Shown piece by piece: positions 44,245 through 54,904 of a stretch of DNA of 64,000 nt; position 1 is the stretch's first letter; each line of letters starts with the position of its first letter. Under the pieces are notes generated by a model that saw only the letters and a program-made list of their open reading frames with translations, ran no database searches and was not told the origin of the DNA. The position numbers and the translations under genes were made by a program. This stretch comes from Adiantum capillus-veneris (Eukaryota; Streptophyta; Polypodiopsida; Polypodiales; Pteridaceae), in contig CM043953.1 in NCBI GenBank assembly GCA_014529385.2, positions 98,644,842 to 98,708,841 on the forward strand. Reading direction: 5' to 3'.

Positions 44245-44805
44245 TGTCAAGGCTAGGGACTTGCTACGCGCCGTGTGCGAGCCACAAAGGCTCCTAGCAC
44301 ACAGTCATACAACAGACAAGCTCACAAGGAAGAACGGTGTGTCACTCACCTTCCTGCGTAGTTGCGAATGAAGGATTCCCCGCCGCGAAGAAGAGGGAGA
44401 CGCCGCTAGGCCGCCCTCAACCGCCTCGCCGCCGTCGTGCTGCCGCGACGCTCGATCGCACACACACTCTCACACACTCTCTCTCTCTCTCACACGCACA
44501 CACACAAGGAGATGGTGAAGGAGAAGGTGGAGATGGAGCAAGAGCAGCTTCTATTGCACAATGAGAGAATGACTCAATTTTAGGTTTAATTGGCTTTTAT
44601 GTGAGCTCACCCCATTCACACTTGGGCGCCCATGCTTAGCCAACTAACCCTAGCATGTTCGTGTTAGAGTGCGCCTCTCATCGGCGATCACTCTACCTTT
44701 CCCTATTGGACCGACAAGCCCGGTGCCCGACTCTACTTAAATAAATAATACGGTTACGATGTCCGTCGTAGGCGATAGGGTGTCCGTGAGCCACGAGGGT
44801 TAACA
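44245..44805 (-). repeat. 5' LTR of element B
   Basis: 561 bp, TGTCAAGGCTAGGG...GGGTTAACA in plus-strand view. A TATA-like CATAAAAG on the minus strand lies near 44594-44601. The target duplication GCCTC follows at 44806-44810. Confidence 0.93.
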
Positions 44806-44810
44806 GCCTC

Positions 44811-45184
44811 GCTGCCGTTGTGCCGCCGTAATGCTCGATCGCACTCTCTCTGTCTCTCTCACGCATACACACACACACACAAGGAGATGAATGAGAAGAA
44901 GATGGAGATGGAGATGGAGCAAGAGTACTCTTCAATTGCACAAATGAGAGAATGAGTGAATTTTAGGTTTAGCTGACTTTTATATGAGCTCACCCCATTC
45001 ACACTTGGGCGCCCATGCTTAGCCAACTAATCCCTTGAATGTTCCAGTTAGAGTGTGCCTCTCATCAGCAATCACTCTTACCCTTTCCCTATTGGACCGA
45101 CAAGCCCGGTACCTGACTCTACCAAGTAAATACTACAACGTCCATCGTAGGTGAGATGGTGTCCGTGATCCGTGAGGGTTAACA
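44811..45184 (-). repeat. 5' LTR of element C, proximal part
   Basis: Continuation of 31193-31397 after element B, ending GGGTTAACA. It contains a TATA-like stretch (TTTTATATGAG, 44979-44989). The duplication GTAGG follows at 45185-45189. Confidence 0.92.
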
Positions 45185-45189
45185 GTAGG

Positions 45190-46571
45190 ACTCTCTTTCG
45201 TGAAGAAAGAGCAAAATTTTCTTTGCATTGCAAAAACTTTATATTATTTAAAAAAGAGAAAAAAAGAGGCCACAATCACTTTCCATTGAGCAAAGTGGTT
45301 AGCGCTAAATGTGTATATGTTAGGACACTATCCTTCTAGCTTAATGTGCAAGAGATAAGACTAGTCTGATCATTTGAAAATTTACAGCATTTTGAAACAA
45401 CTTACGCTCATTATAGAAGCTAGACACTGGTTGTGCAAGTCGCCAAGTAAGACCACCTCATGGAGCAAAAAATTGCCATCATTCCCCCACCTTTAATGGA
45501 GCTAATCTTTTCACCTGACAGAGCAGAAAAATGTACTTGCTAATGAGCAAAGGGCTTTGGCACTTAAGAGAGCCGCATGAGGATGCATTTGCAGTAGTCA
45601 ATGTGGCTGAAAATTAAAAAGCATTCGGACTTATAGTACATTCACTTGGAGACAATGTTATTTCACATATTACCAGTATAAAAGATGTTAAAGAAGCTTG
45701 GGATGTTCTAAACAAAGAATTTGGTACGACATCTAAGAGCTCAAAGACCAACTTACTCATGCAATTCTACAAATTGTAGAAAAGAGATTGTTAGCAGCGG
45801 CTAATACATGCTACACCAATTATGCACCAAGCTAGGGATGTGCTATTGATGTGCACGATATTTCCTATTCACATTATATAAAGTCTTGGGCTCATTTATG
45901 AGTTCCAAATTGTATAAGCTAGAGGGCTCAACTTAATCCCATATTAGAAAGGCTTGGAATCCATGCCTTTATAAGAAGCTCTTTTATGCAAAGAGGGTTC
46001 ATTCTTGAGAGCTCACTTTTGAGTGCTCACTCTATGGATGGCCTAGCCTTGAGCTTAATGTCAATGCTTAAAAGGCTAGTGCTAATCTTTTGGAGAAGCT
46101 CTTCTTGGTTAATCTAATCTCTATTTTGCTCATTAATCTTGTCTTCTCTACATTTCATTAATGTCATGAAGTAGTTTTACACTCTCATTATTCTAGACTT
46201 GAGAGAGGTAATAGTGTGTGTGGACTCATGGTCATGTGGTTGAAGTTTGTGCCTAATTGTGTGCTTAAGTGTGTGAAGGTTTAAGAGCCTTGACTTAATG
46301 CCACTTGTGTGTGATATGATTAGAGTACCTTGGTTGGCATGTGATGATCAAAGAGACCAACTTCAATGCAATTAGTGTGTGCTTTGGTCATGGATGCTTG
46401 TGTTGATGATGTGCTCTTGTGACTCGAGAAGATTGGCAAGTCGGATTGTGGTGGACTTGATGTGTGTAGGAGTTTCTTATTTAGTGATTAGAGTGTTGTT
46501 AGAGTTAATCTAGCTATTAATAATCTCTACTTGCATTGGATAAGCATTATCTTGAATCCTCTTATTGATTG
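45190..46571 (+). mobile_element. Copia gag relic and LTR-like sequence
   Basis: In the plus strand about 45500-45790 reads, with stops and frameshifts, LANEQRALALKRAA, VHSLGDNVISHI and KDVKEAWDVLNKEF. These are typical of copia gag (UBN2) proteins. It may belong to element H, whose LTR start lies at 18014, with C inserted between. From about 45850 to 46100 another stretch, with CCCATATTAGAAAGGCTTGG and a TATA box CCTTTATAAG (45966-45975), looks like part of an unrelated LTR promoter. 46100-46571 has nothing I can identify. Confidence 0.5.
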
Positions 46572-48519
46572 TGCCATAAAATATAATATCTAACTTTACC
46601 AAATGATTTTCTCATATTACACTGATCATTTAATATGGGAAGATAAAAGGGGAACAAGAGTTAGGATATAGATATCTGCTTTTAGACCTATCTCAACAGG
46701 GAACCAAAAGGAGAAATGGTTGCATCTCAATAGGGGTTCAAAAGGAGACCGTCTACCAAAGAGCAATGTGCAATAAGTGCTTTTAGATTTACCTCAACAA
46801 GGAGAGATGGTTACAGCTCAATAGGGGTCCAAAAGGAGGTAGTCTATCAAAGAGCAACGTGCATCTAATGGAGCTTAAAAGACCTTAGGGTTTGCTTCGT
46901 TAAAGACCTCTAAAAGTTAGAGTTAAAAATTCCTTTGACGTTAGGCAAGCTAGGGCTGACTTTAGCCAAGATGATCGAGTCAACCTTCTCACTAGTTGTC
47001 TCAATACCCAGGATGTGATTTCTATCTTACAATCACCTGGAGGTAAGCACATTAAGGATGTAGTCACCAAGGACCTTATGTGTAAATTGAGAAATGTGGT
47101 TAGTAATGATGACGTGCAACAAGCTTGTGATGAGGCTGGAATCAGCACCAAAGCCTATCAGGCTATTTTCCAACTTCTAAAGGATGCCCTCAAAGAGCAT
47201 GGCATTGTGGAAAACCTATTTCCTGTTCCTCACAAGGTCAACCTCGCAAAGAAGGCCACAAACAAAGATGTATTCTCCCGCATTGGGACATACCTACATA
47301 TTGAGGACACAATGCCAACTTCCCTTTATGCTTCATGCGTAACAAAGACAAGGGGAAAAGGTAAGAAACAATCCATAAGGTGGGAATCCTACCCAAGCAT
47401 GAGGTGCTTGTCGGCTTGTAAACTAAAGTGCTTAAAGTGTTTGTGGGAACCTTGCCCAAGCTTGAGGTGATTCTTATGCTTAAATGACTAAGGTTCTTGA
47501 AGTGTTCAATTCAAAGATAAACTCTCAAGAGGCATAAATGGTTTCCATGCTTAATTGACTAAGTGCTTGACGTGTTCAAATGACTTAAGAAGCATAAAAG
47601 ACACATGTCAAAATCCTCCACATGTGGCCCTCATGATGTGCTTGAATCCTATTGGATAGGCTTTAAAGGGGTTCAATGAGAATTCAGATGCATACAAATA
47701 AATGATTAAGTTCTTTCTCTGAAAGAGAAAAAAGAGGACACATGTCCAAAGAGAGAGAGAGAAAGAGAGAGAGAGGTGTGGACCAAGCATGAGAGGGAGT
47801 ATACTCTCCCACAACCACACACACACACTGTCTCATTGTGTGAAGTGCAAAGTGCAAGAGCTCCATCTCCTTCTCTAAGCTTGTTGAGAAGTTGAGAGCC
47901 TACACCAACACTCTTGGTCATGGAATGCAAATCCAACCAAGAGCCATGCTTCAGTGCTTAAGCTTGCCATCTTCTTCATCTTCATTACTATGCTAATATG
48001 CTATGCTAAGCAAGAAGAGTGATGATAAGTGAGGAACTATTTCTTTCTCCTATGAATGATTCTTCTTTCTCTTTCCTACCCTCATTACCCGCTAGCTCTC
48101 TCCACCTTCAAAGATGTTTGAAGCCTTGGGACCGAGGCTTGGGATAGTTAATGCTTTTTGCAAAGTTTATGTTATGCTCGGAATGCATGAAGCTTTTCAT
48201 CTTCATAGCATCACCAAGGTCACAAGGAGCACAAAGATTGTATTGTACCAAGTCTCTTTTGATGGGAGAATCTATAATACAAACGCCTTTTGTAGGGGGG
48301 ATTGGCTCCAAGTAAATCCGGTCCTCAACTATTGTCATGTTCTCTAATACTCTCTCTCTTGCAAAAGTATTGTTCATGCCAAGTTAATTAAGTACTATGT
48401 TCATGTTGCTACCATCAATTAAGTTCACCCTCTATGTTCTCAAAGTAATTTCACAAAAATGCTCACTCTAATTCTCTTAATTCCGATATTCTCAAAGTTC
48501 ATAGGCCATTCCCATTACA
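46572..48519 (+). repeat. 5' LTR of chromovirus F1 (1.95 kb)
   Basis: It starts TGCCATAAAATATAATATC and ends CCCATTACA, directly before the primer site. Its first 360 nt match 63634-64000, and most of the rest matches F2. A ~415-nt stretch at about 46964-47377 is absent from F2 and F3 and is listed separately. A GA/CA-rich stretch lies at 47751-47830. Confidence 0.88.
46964..47470 (+). other. Extra open-frame segment inside LTR F1 (possible captured gene fragment)
   Basis: The surrounding LTR shows AAGCTAGGGCTGA and GGTGGGAATCCTACC, which are adjacent in F2 and F3. Here about 415 nt separate them. The segment is open for about 150 codons in one plus-strand frame, with ordinary protein composition: SPGGKHIKDVVTKDLMCKL, DDVQQACDEAGISTKAY, FQLLKDALKEHGI and a basic end KTRGKGKKQS. 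I do not recognise the family. No introns or splice signals are evident. Capture of a host coding fragment by an LTR is the simplest reading. Confidence 0.5.
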
Positions 48520-48520
48520 T

Positions 48521-48532
48521 TGGTATCAGAGC
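48521..48532 (+). other. Primer binding site of chromovirus F1
   Basis: TGGTATCAGAGC lies one base after the 5' LTR end. It is complementary in type to initiator tRNA-Met. Confidence 0.9.
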
Positions 48533-48887
48533 ATTTGGTTTTTCTTTTCTTACTCAAGAAGAGAGGTCCTTAAGTAGCCTATTAATGGTTGATTTTGTTA
48601 ATTATATTAGGGTAAGTGGCACTGGGATCTATTATTGGTTTTTTTGAGCCCCCTATGTGGGATATGGTGCACACCTCGGGAGCTTTGGTCTTAATAATGG
48701 GGTCTTTTTAGACTTGCCTACAGCTTTACCATGATTGAGCCATAAGAAGTATGAAAGGAGCTATCCCTCGGCAAGTGTCCTAAGACCCACTCCACTACTC
48801 TCTATAATTAATTAATTTGAGCCGTGGGTGTAGATACTTAAGTGCTTATTTTCAAAGGCTAAGAGGAGTAGCAACTAAGGTTTTGAA

Positions 48888-50460
48888 TTGCCAAAGGATA
48901 CACTAAGTAAACACATAAGTATAATTAGCATGATTAACAATAACCAAGACAGTAGAATGAACATTGATAACTTTGATTTTGCACATGAAGGTGCTAATGA
49001 TGATGCCCCCATGTTTATCAATTATCTTGTTACTAGGTGGCATCAAGCTATGGACAACCCTAATTTGCAAGCCAAAGTTACCCAACAACTTTGTGCTTAT
49101 GGGATTTCCCTTCCTCTCAAAGAGGAGAGAGAGAGTTTAGGAGGCCTCTTGATGAGGCTCCCAAAAGAAGACTCTCTCCCATAAGAGAGGAGGAATCCAA
49201 AGAACGAGAAAGAATTGAATCCCTAAGTTCCTCTAAAGATGTGGCTCCATGAAGATGGCGGTCTAGACTATCACCAACTCCTCCCAAGAGGAAACGGTCA
49301 ACCCATAGTCCTTCTCCTCGTCACTTCGAAAGGGAAGAGAGGAAACAAAGGAAGAGGTCACCCTCTTCTCCTTGTTCTTCACCTTCATCCTCTTTCTATG
49401 AAAGCTATGGCTATTCTCCTAGAGAATACAAGAGGGGAGGACATCGTAAATCATACCCTGCATGGATAAGGTCACAAAAGCTCAAGAAGTTCAAAGAGGG
49501 AGGAAAGAGTATCTCTCTTCTCACCTATGATGGCACCTTTGGTGCTACTGACAAAGTGTTGGCCTTCATCCATCAATTTGATACGACCTTTGGAGACGAG
49601 GGCTTCACATATTCCTCCAAGCTACACAATGTAGCTATGCACTTCCAAAAATTGGCTCGTCAATGGTGGGCTAGCCTCTGTGGCAATGGTGAGGCCCCAA
49701 AGACATGGAAAAATTTACGAGTTTTCATCATAAAGCAATTCCTTGCAAGCGATGCAAAGGACAAAGTGCTTACCGAATGGTGGAGCTTGAAGCTGCTCTT
49801 CAATGAGTCTATCCACAAATATGTATATAAGTTTTGGAGAAGAAATTTCAAGCCCATGGAAAACAAGGATTGAAATGAAGCTAAAGGGAAGAGCAATGCT
49901 CAACACTCTTCTCAAGGCAACACCAACACCAACAACAACAAGGCCAAGAAGAAAGGAGCTTACAAAGGTAAAAATAAGCTCTCTCTCGAAGAATCAGAGG
50001 CCTTTCATAAAGACCATAAATGCTTTAAGTGTGGGGAGCAAGGACATGGTTATCGTTCTTGCCCCAAAAGAAATGTACTCAATGACACTCCTAGACCTTC
50101 CATGGTTGAAGCTCCAAAAGAGGATACTCATTGCAAAGGCTCATACCTCTCCTACGCTTGGGGAAAAGTAAGGGAGCGTGATGCCCTTATTCTCTTTGAC
50201 CCTGGCTCTACTCACAACTTCATATCAATGGAGTTGGCCACTAAGTTGGGTATTCAAGCTTTCGAGATGGGAGATACTATAACTGCCAATGGAGCTTTCA
50301 AGGGATAGCAAGTCTCCATTACTCCCTTGATTGGGAAGTTAAGGCTTCATGTCCAAAGCTATGTTGACAAAGAAGACTTTTTTATCTCTCCTCTCCAACA
50401 TGAAGGATGCTATCCTAGGGGGTACCATAGTTCAACCACATGGCTGCCAACATGATGTTC
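48888..50460 (+). pseudogene. gag: gag-protease of chromovirus F1
   Basis: The N-terminal part (48888-49184) and a Ser/Arg-rich linker precede a Retrotrans_gag domain (about 49510-49870: YDGTFGATDKVLAFIHQFDT, ARQWWASL, IKQFL). A zinc knuckle follows (CFKCGEQGHGYRSC, about 50022-50064). The retropepsin (LFDPGSTHNFISMELATKLG) is at about 50190-50250; its active site reads D-P-G-S where D-S-G-A/S is usual. Frameshifts occur near 49190, 49470, 49870 and 50090. Element D interrupts the frame at 50460. The host sequence resumes at 60532 or just after, in the conserved stretch between protease and RT. Confidence 0.85.
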
Positions 50461-51066
50461 TGTTAACCCTCACAGCTCACGGACACCTTATCACCTATGA
50501 CGGATGTTGTAACCTATGGTGGACATTGTATTATTTATTTGGTAGAGTCAGGTACCGGGCTTGTCTGTCCAATAGGAAAAGGGTAAGAGTGATCGCCGAT
50601 GAGAGGCGCACTCTAACTGGGACATTCAAGGGATTAGTTGGCTAAGCATGGGCGCGCAAGTGTGAATGGGGCGAGCTCATATAAAAGTCAACTAAACCTA
50701 AAATCCACTCATTCTCTCATTTGTGCAATTGAAGAGTGCTCTTGCTCCATCTCCTTCTTCTTCTTCTTCATCTCTTTGTGTGTGTGTGTGAGAGAGAGAG
50801 TGAGAGAGGGAGAGAGAGGGAGTGTGTGGGCGATCGAGCATTACGAAGGCACGACGGCGGTGAAGCGGTTGAGCGCGGCGTAGCGGCGTCTCCTTCTTCT
50901 TCGCGGCGAGGAATCCTCCATGAAGCAAACGTAGAGCGGTAAGTGACACACCATCGCCTTCTTTGAGCTTACTAGTTTAGGCTTGTTGTGTGCTTGGAGC
51001 CATTTGTGGCTCGCACACGGTGTATCGGAAAGTTCCTTGCATTGACACGTGCGACATACGCGCACA
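50461..51066 (+). repeat. 5' LTR of element D
   Basis: 606 bp, TGTTAACCCTCACAGC...ATACGCGCACA. The TATA box TATAAAAG is at 50680-50687, followed by a GA stretch. Compared with the 3' LTR it shows many C-to-T changes near its start. Confidence 0.92.
50680..50687 (+). promoter_or_regulatory. TATA box in the 5' LTR of element D
   Basis: CTCATATAAAAGTCAAC is identical in the 3' LTR (60149-60156). Transcription would start about 30 nt further on. Confidence 0.65.
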
Positions 51067-51803
51067 TTTTTGGCGCCGCTGCCGGGGAGTGCCATACATG
51101 AAGCTTGAGTAGCACTCTGTGCTTCTCCGTGGTGCAATTTCTATTGTAGGAAAGGTAAGGAAGGAGTGTGTGTGTGTTGAGAAGAGGGATTTGGTGTTAT
51201 AATGTGTGTTTTTTTAATTAATGGAGTTTTCAAAGGTTCTGTGTTTATTCTCTGTGTATTAAGGTAGTTAGTTTTCTGTGTACAGTAAGTAGGAAGTAGA
51301 TTAGTGAGAGTTAATAGAATGTGTTAGTGTGTAAGAGTAGGTGTATTAGTTAGAAGTAAGTAGAGAAAGTGTGTGTGTGCTCTCGTGCAGGCCGCGGCGG
51401 CCTTATCCTTATTATTAAAATTTTAAAAAAATGAAAATAAAAATAAAAATTTAAAGGTAGGACCGCGATTGGGAATATCTCCCAGACCGAAGCCCAAGCG
51501 CACGCTCAGGCCTAGGTCTCAGTCGCCTTTTAAAAAAACGAATTTTAGCTTCACACGTAGCTAAAAATTGATTTTTGAGGACCAACGGAACGTCAGATGC
51601 CTGAAAATTGTGCTATAAAGCACACAGTGACCCTTTAAGTGATACGCTCGTTTCGAGCTATCACACACTTCAAAAAAAAAAAACATTAAAAAAACATCAA
51701 AAACAAGAAAAAATCAAGTAGAAAACGGGGTGCAAAACGCCCACAAAACAAAGCAAGTAACCTTTGAGGGTACTTGCCGACACTTGTAGGGCACCCAAAG
51801 CAC
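51067..51803 (+). other. Leader of element D with PBS and conserved hairpin
   Basis: The primer site TTTTTGGCGCCGCTGCCGGG begins at 51067, right after the 5' LTR. A splice-donor-like AAAG|GTAAGG lies near 51154; C has AAAGGGAAGG there. The hairpin GTGATA-C-GCTCG-TTT-CGAGC-TATCAC is at 51639-51664. The remainder is A/T-rich and closely matches the leader of C. No gene. Confidence 0.7.
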
Positions 51804-54800
51804 ATGTATCTACGCTCTGGTCATGTGCTAGAGTCCGAACAACTAGCTAGTGCTTCGATTTACGGGGGTACTCACTATCCTTCCACGCTAGGGTCTACGC
51901 CCTCGGCGGGGACCCAAGGTAGTGTAACCCACGACCCAAATATAGCGGCTAGCGACTCTTCCTCTGACTACGATATTATGGAAGAGCATCTTACACAAAG
52001 CCCCGAGGGAACAAATGAAACCGTACCTAGCTGGGCCCAACAACCTGGAACTAGTGTTTTTAGCCGTTTGATGGAAACTTCTAGTAGAGCTACGCGCTCT
52101 GAACCTACGTCTAGTGAAGTAAACGAAGGGGGTGGGGAAGTAGAATCACCATTCACATCTCTTGTAGACCCCACACTCCCTCAGAGTGTCCACGTGGACA
52201 TTCTACCTACCTCATTTAATGAGGGCCCTACCGAGCTACCACCTTCCAAAGTCGCCTCTAAGGTAGCGGTGACTAAAAGTCAAAACACGGGAAGCAACAG
52301 TGCATCCACCTCACGGCAACCCTCTAGTGACCAAGTTTGGACGGGGTATTTCTCAATGAAAATTGGGAATATGACCTACACACGGAGACTTTGACCGACC
52401 TATACATGGGCTACACATACCATGTGGGTTGGTTAGAAGTTGTACAATCCACATCTAGTGCCACTAGTCTGGAGGAACAACAACACATGATCTGCAATGT
52501 CATCCATAGGATTATCCAGTCCGAGAGGCAAAATCGAGGAATAAACATACCTTCGACGGGTCCTATGCAATTTTTAGACACGGGCAAAGGGAAACAACCC
52601 ACTCTATAACAAATGGAGACTCCTCCAGTGAGTCCCATCGATCCCCCATATGTTGTTTCGCTAGGGGTCTCAATGCAATCTGAGCCCACAAGTGATAGCT
52701 TTACTTTTCCAAGTCTAGCTCATCTTTCCCTTGATGACACCACGACTACCATGCCTACCCCAATGATGGGCATGCCAAGAAACACACCATGGACCTCGTT
52801 TGTTAGTAAAGCACCGCTACATGGTAGCTCAATGCCTGCACTAGTACCTACAAGTGCGTACCAATCGTATGCACCTATGGGTCCACGTACTCATGTAGTC
52901 CCTACCCCTCCCATTGTTTCAACTACCTATGCTCCACAACTACAATACACAAGTTCTTATTCCCATGGGACTATACCGGCTAGCATTAGCATGTCACATC
53001 CGACGTCTGCTATGCCTAGGGCCACTCATATGAACTATGGACCACCACATGGCACAACATCGTACCCAACGTGGAACCCAAGGGCTTCCTATGCGCCAAG
53101 CCCAATGCTAATACCTACTCCACATGTAGTCTCTAGAGCGCCTTCACCCACGGTGCCTGCTCACTTAGGTGACTTGGCAACATTTGCTCAAGCTATTGGT
53201 CAATCTATTGCTGAGAATATGCGTAACACGCCTGATAGAGAGCCTAGAAGTAAGGCAGTACAAATAGCCAAGCTCACACAAAAATTTAGTGGAGACGGGG
53301 ATGTGAGAAAGCATATCGAAGTGTTTGAACAAATATGCGATTCTCTAGGAGAACACAATGACCTACATAAGAGCAATGCTTTAAGCCTAACCTTAAGTGG
53401 AAAGGCTGGGGATTGGTATAGAACCCTAAGGGTAGAAGAAAAAACGATTTACCCTACTCTTAGGAGAGTGTTCTTAAAGGAATACATACGAGAGGGAGTG
53501 CTTTCGGGTGTAGCCTCTCAGCTCCAGAAAGCCCAACGAGAGGAAGGAGAGTCGGTGAGAGACTTTATAAGTCGCTTGAAGCATTTGAACTCTCGTTGTA
53601 ATCCAAATGAGCGCTTCAACAATAACCAATTGCTTGATAGATTCATTAGGGGATTACGACATGAGGATATCTACAATGGCCTAGTCATTAGAGGTATCAC
53701 CACTTGGGAAGCAGTCACCACCGATGCGATCCAATTGGAGGATAATTTAATGATTCAAGGAGAAAGAGTGTCTGTTGAGCCTAAATCTATTAGCTCACAA
53801 GAATCAGGGCATCAACCAATGACCCTAAAGCCTATTGCTAAGGAGCCAAAGATATCTGAGATGACTTTAGCAGATCTCACCAAGGCTATTCAAGAGAGTC
53901 TTAGAGACAATCGTGCTCCGCAAAACAATCATATGTATCCAAGAAGGGAGCAACAATGGTGCTCAGTATGCTATGGACCGCATAGTACGAGTGAATTCCC
54001 TACTTTTAGAGTAAAATTCAATGGGAACTGCAATGCATGTGGAAGGTATGGTCATCAAGCTAAGGATTGCATAGTATTTAAGCGCGCGATGGCCAATAGA
54101 CCAACCTTAGCATGGACAGACACACCTCGAGTGCCTGCATTGATGCCGGCCCCACCTCTTGAACAAATGGCACAACACATGGTCCCTAGGGCCCAAAATG
54201 TTGTTCAAACAACACCCTTACCACCTCCAGTGCTAGGATCGCAACCACCACATCCGAGAATCACTTCTGTGAATCAAGTGGGTTGTGAGTCATCTATTTC
54301 TTGTTTGGAAGGCTACGAGGAAGATATAGATCCTAATATCGCCTATAGGATGGATGTGCTTGAAGAAAGTCCACAATACTACATGGAGGACTATTGGGGA
54401 CAAGTCAAACCTGTATATCAAGTAGCTGCTCTTGCGGCAAGAGGCCAAAATATCAATTACACTGCTAAGAGACCACCTCTTCAATGCTATGAGAGTGGAG
54501 GTCCACATCGTGTAGCCGAGTGTCCTATTAGGCTACAAAAGAACGCCACACTAATGCAAACCAATCAAGCGAGCACATCTACAATGCCGATACTCATGTG
54601 TAATCGATGTGGCATAGATCATTTGATTGCCCAATGTCCAAATAATCCAAATGCACCGAAGATCAGGCCATTAAACTTGATTGAAGTTACCAAGGAGCCA
54701 TCACCAAGTACACCCGTGGTACCAGTAAACGTACTCACACGATCGATGCTCCAAAAACAAAACTATATTCTTGAGGAAAGAGACACGGCATCAATTGCCC

Positions 54801-54808
54801 AATCTTAG
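51804..54808 (+). pseudogene. gag: gag of element D
   Basis: It starts MYLRSGHVLE, homologous to B and C. The order is a disordered N-terminus, Retrotrans_gag (about 53360-53610) and zinc knuckles. Frameshift near 52370 and stop TAA at 52607-52609 break the N-terminal part. From 52613 a 731-codon frame remains. The first knuckle has lost its last Cys (STSEFPTF) and the third its second Cys (CYESGGPH). The final TAG at 54806-54808 replaces a CAG present in C. A KKKKTRRKRS-type basic stretch follows in frame. Confidence 0.85.
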
Positions 54809-54904
54809 AAAAAGAAGAAAACACGAAGAAAGAGATCGCAAAAAGTAGCGAAGTCAGACCCAGGTTCAAAGACCAACATAGGGACTGGTGACGACCCCGT
54901 ATAT

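Larger units (their letters stand above)
31398..44805 (-). mobile_element. Ty3 (Athila/Tat-type) LTR retrotransposon B, 13.4 kb, nearly intact
   Basis: The LTRs are 31398-31955 and 44245-44805 (about 2 percent divergent by eye). The target duplication GCCTC is perfect (31393-31397 and 44806-44810). It inserted into the 5' LTR of its relative C. On the minus strand it encodes a single long gag-pol frame of about 3,110 codons broken by only one TGA (41917-41915), plus the accessory ORF. Primer site, leader hairpin, internal and 3' polypurine tracts are present. Apart from the one stop and an integrase zinc-ligand change it looks like a recent autonomous copy. Confidence 0.95.
18323..45184 (-). 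mobile_element. Ty3 (Athila/Tat-type) LTR retrotransposon C, ~13.5 kb, containing element B
   Basis: The 3' LTR is at 18323-18892. The 5' LTR is at 31193-31397 and continues at 44811-45184. The perfect target duplication GTAGG occurs at 18318-18322 and 45185-45189. Inside, on the minus strand, the order is primer site, leader, gag, protease, RT, RNase H, integrase, second retropepsin-like domain, WVPK region, accessory ORF, conserved 3' noncoding block and polypurine tract. The coding part carries several frameshifts and stops, so C is dead apart from the intact accessory ORF. Element B is inserted in its 5' LTR. Confidence 0.93.

Noticed and set aside
44245-45184. Simple tandem LTR array or rearrangement between B and C
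   Set aside because: Both elements have their own perfect 5-bp target duplications, and the C LTR is continuous once B is removed.
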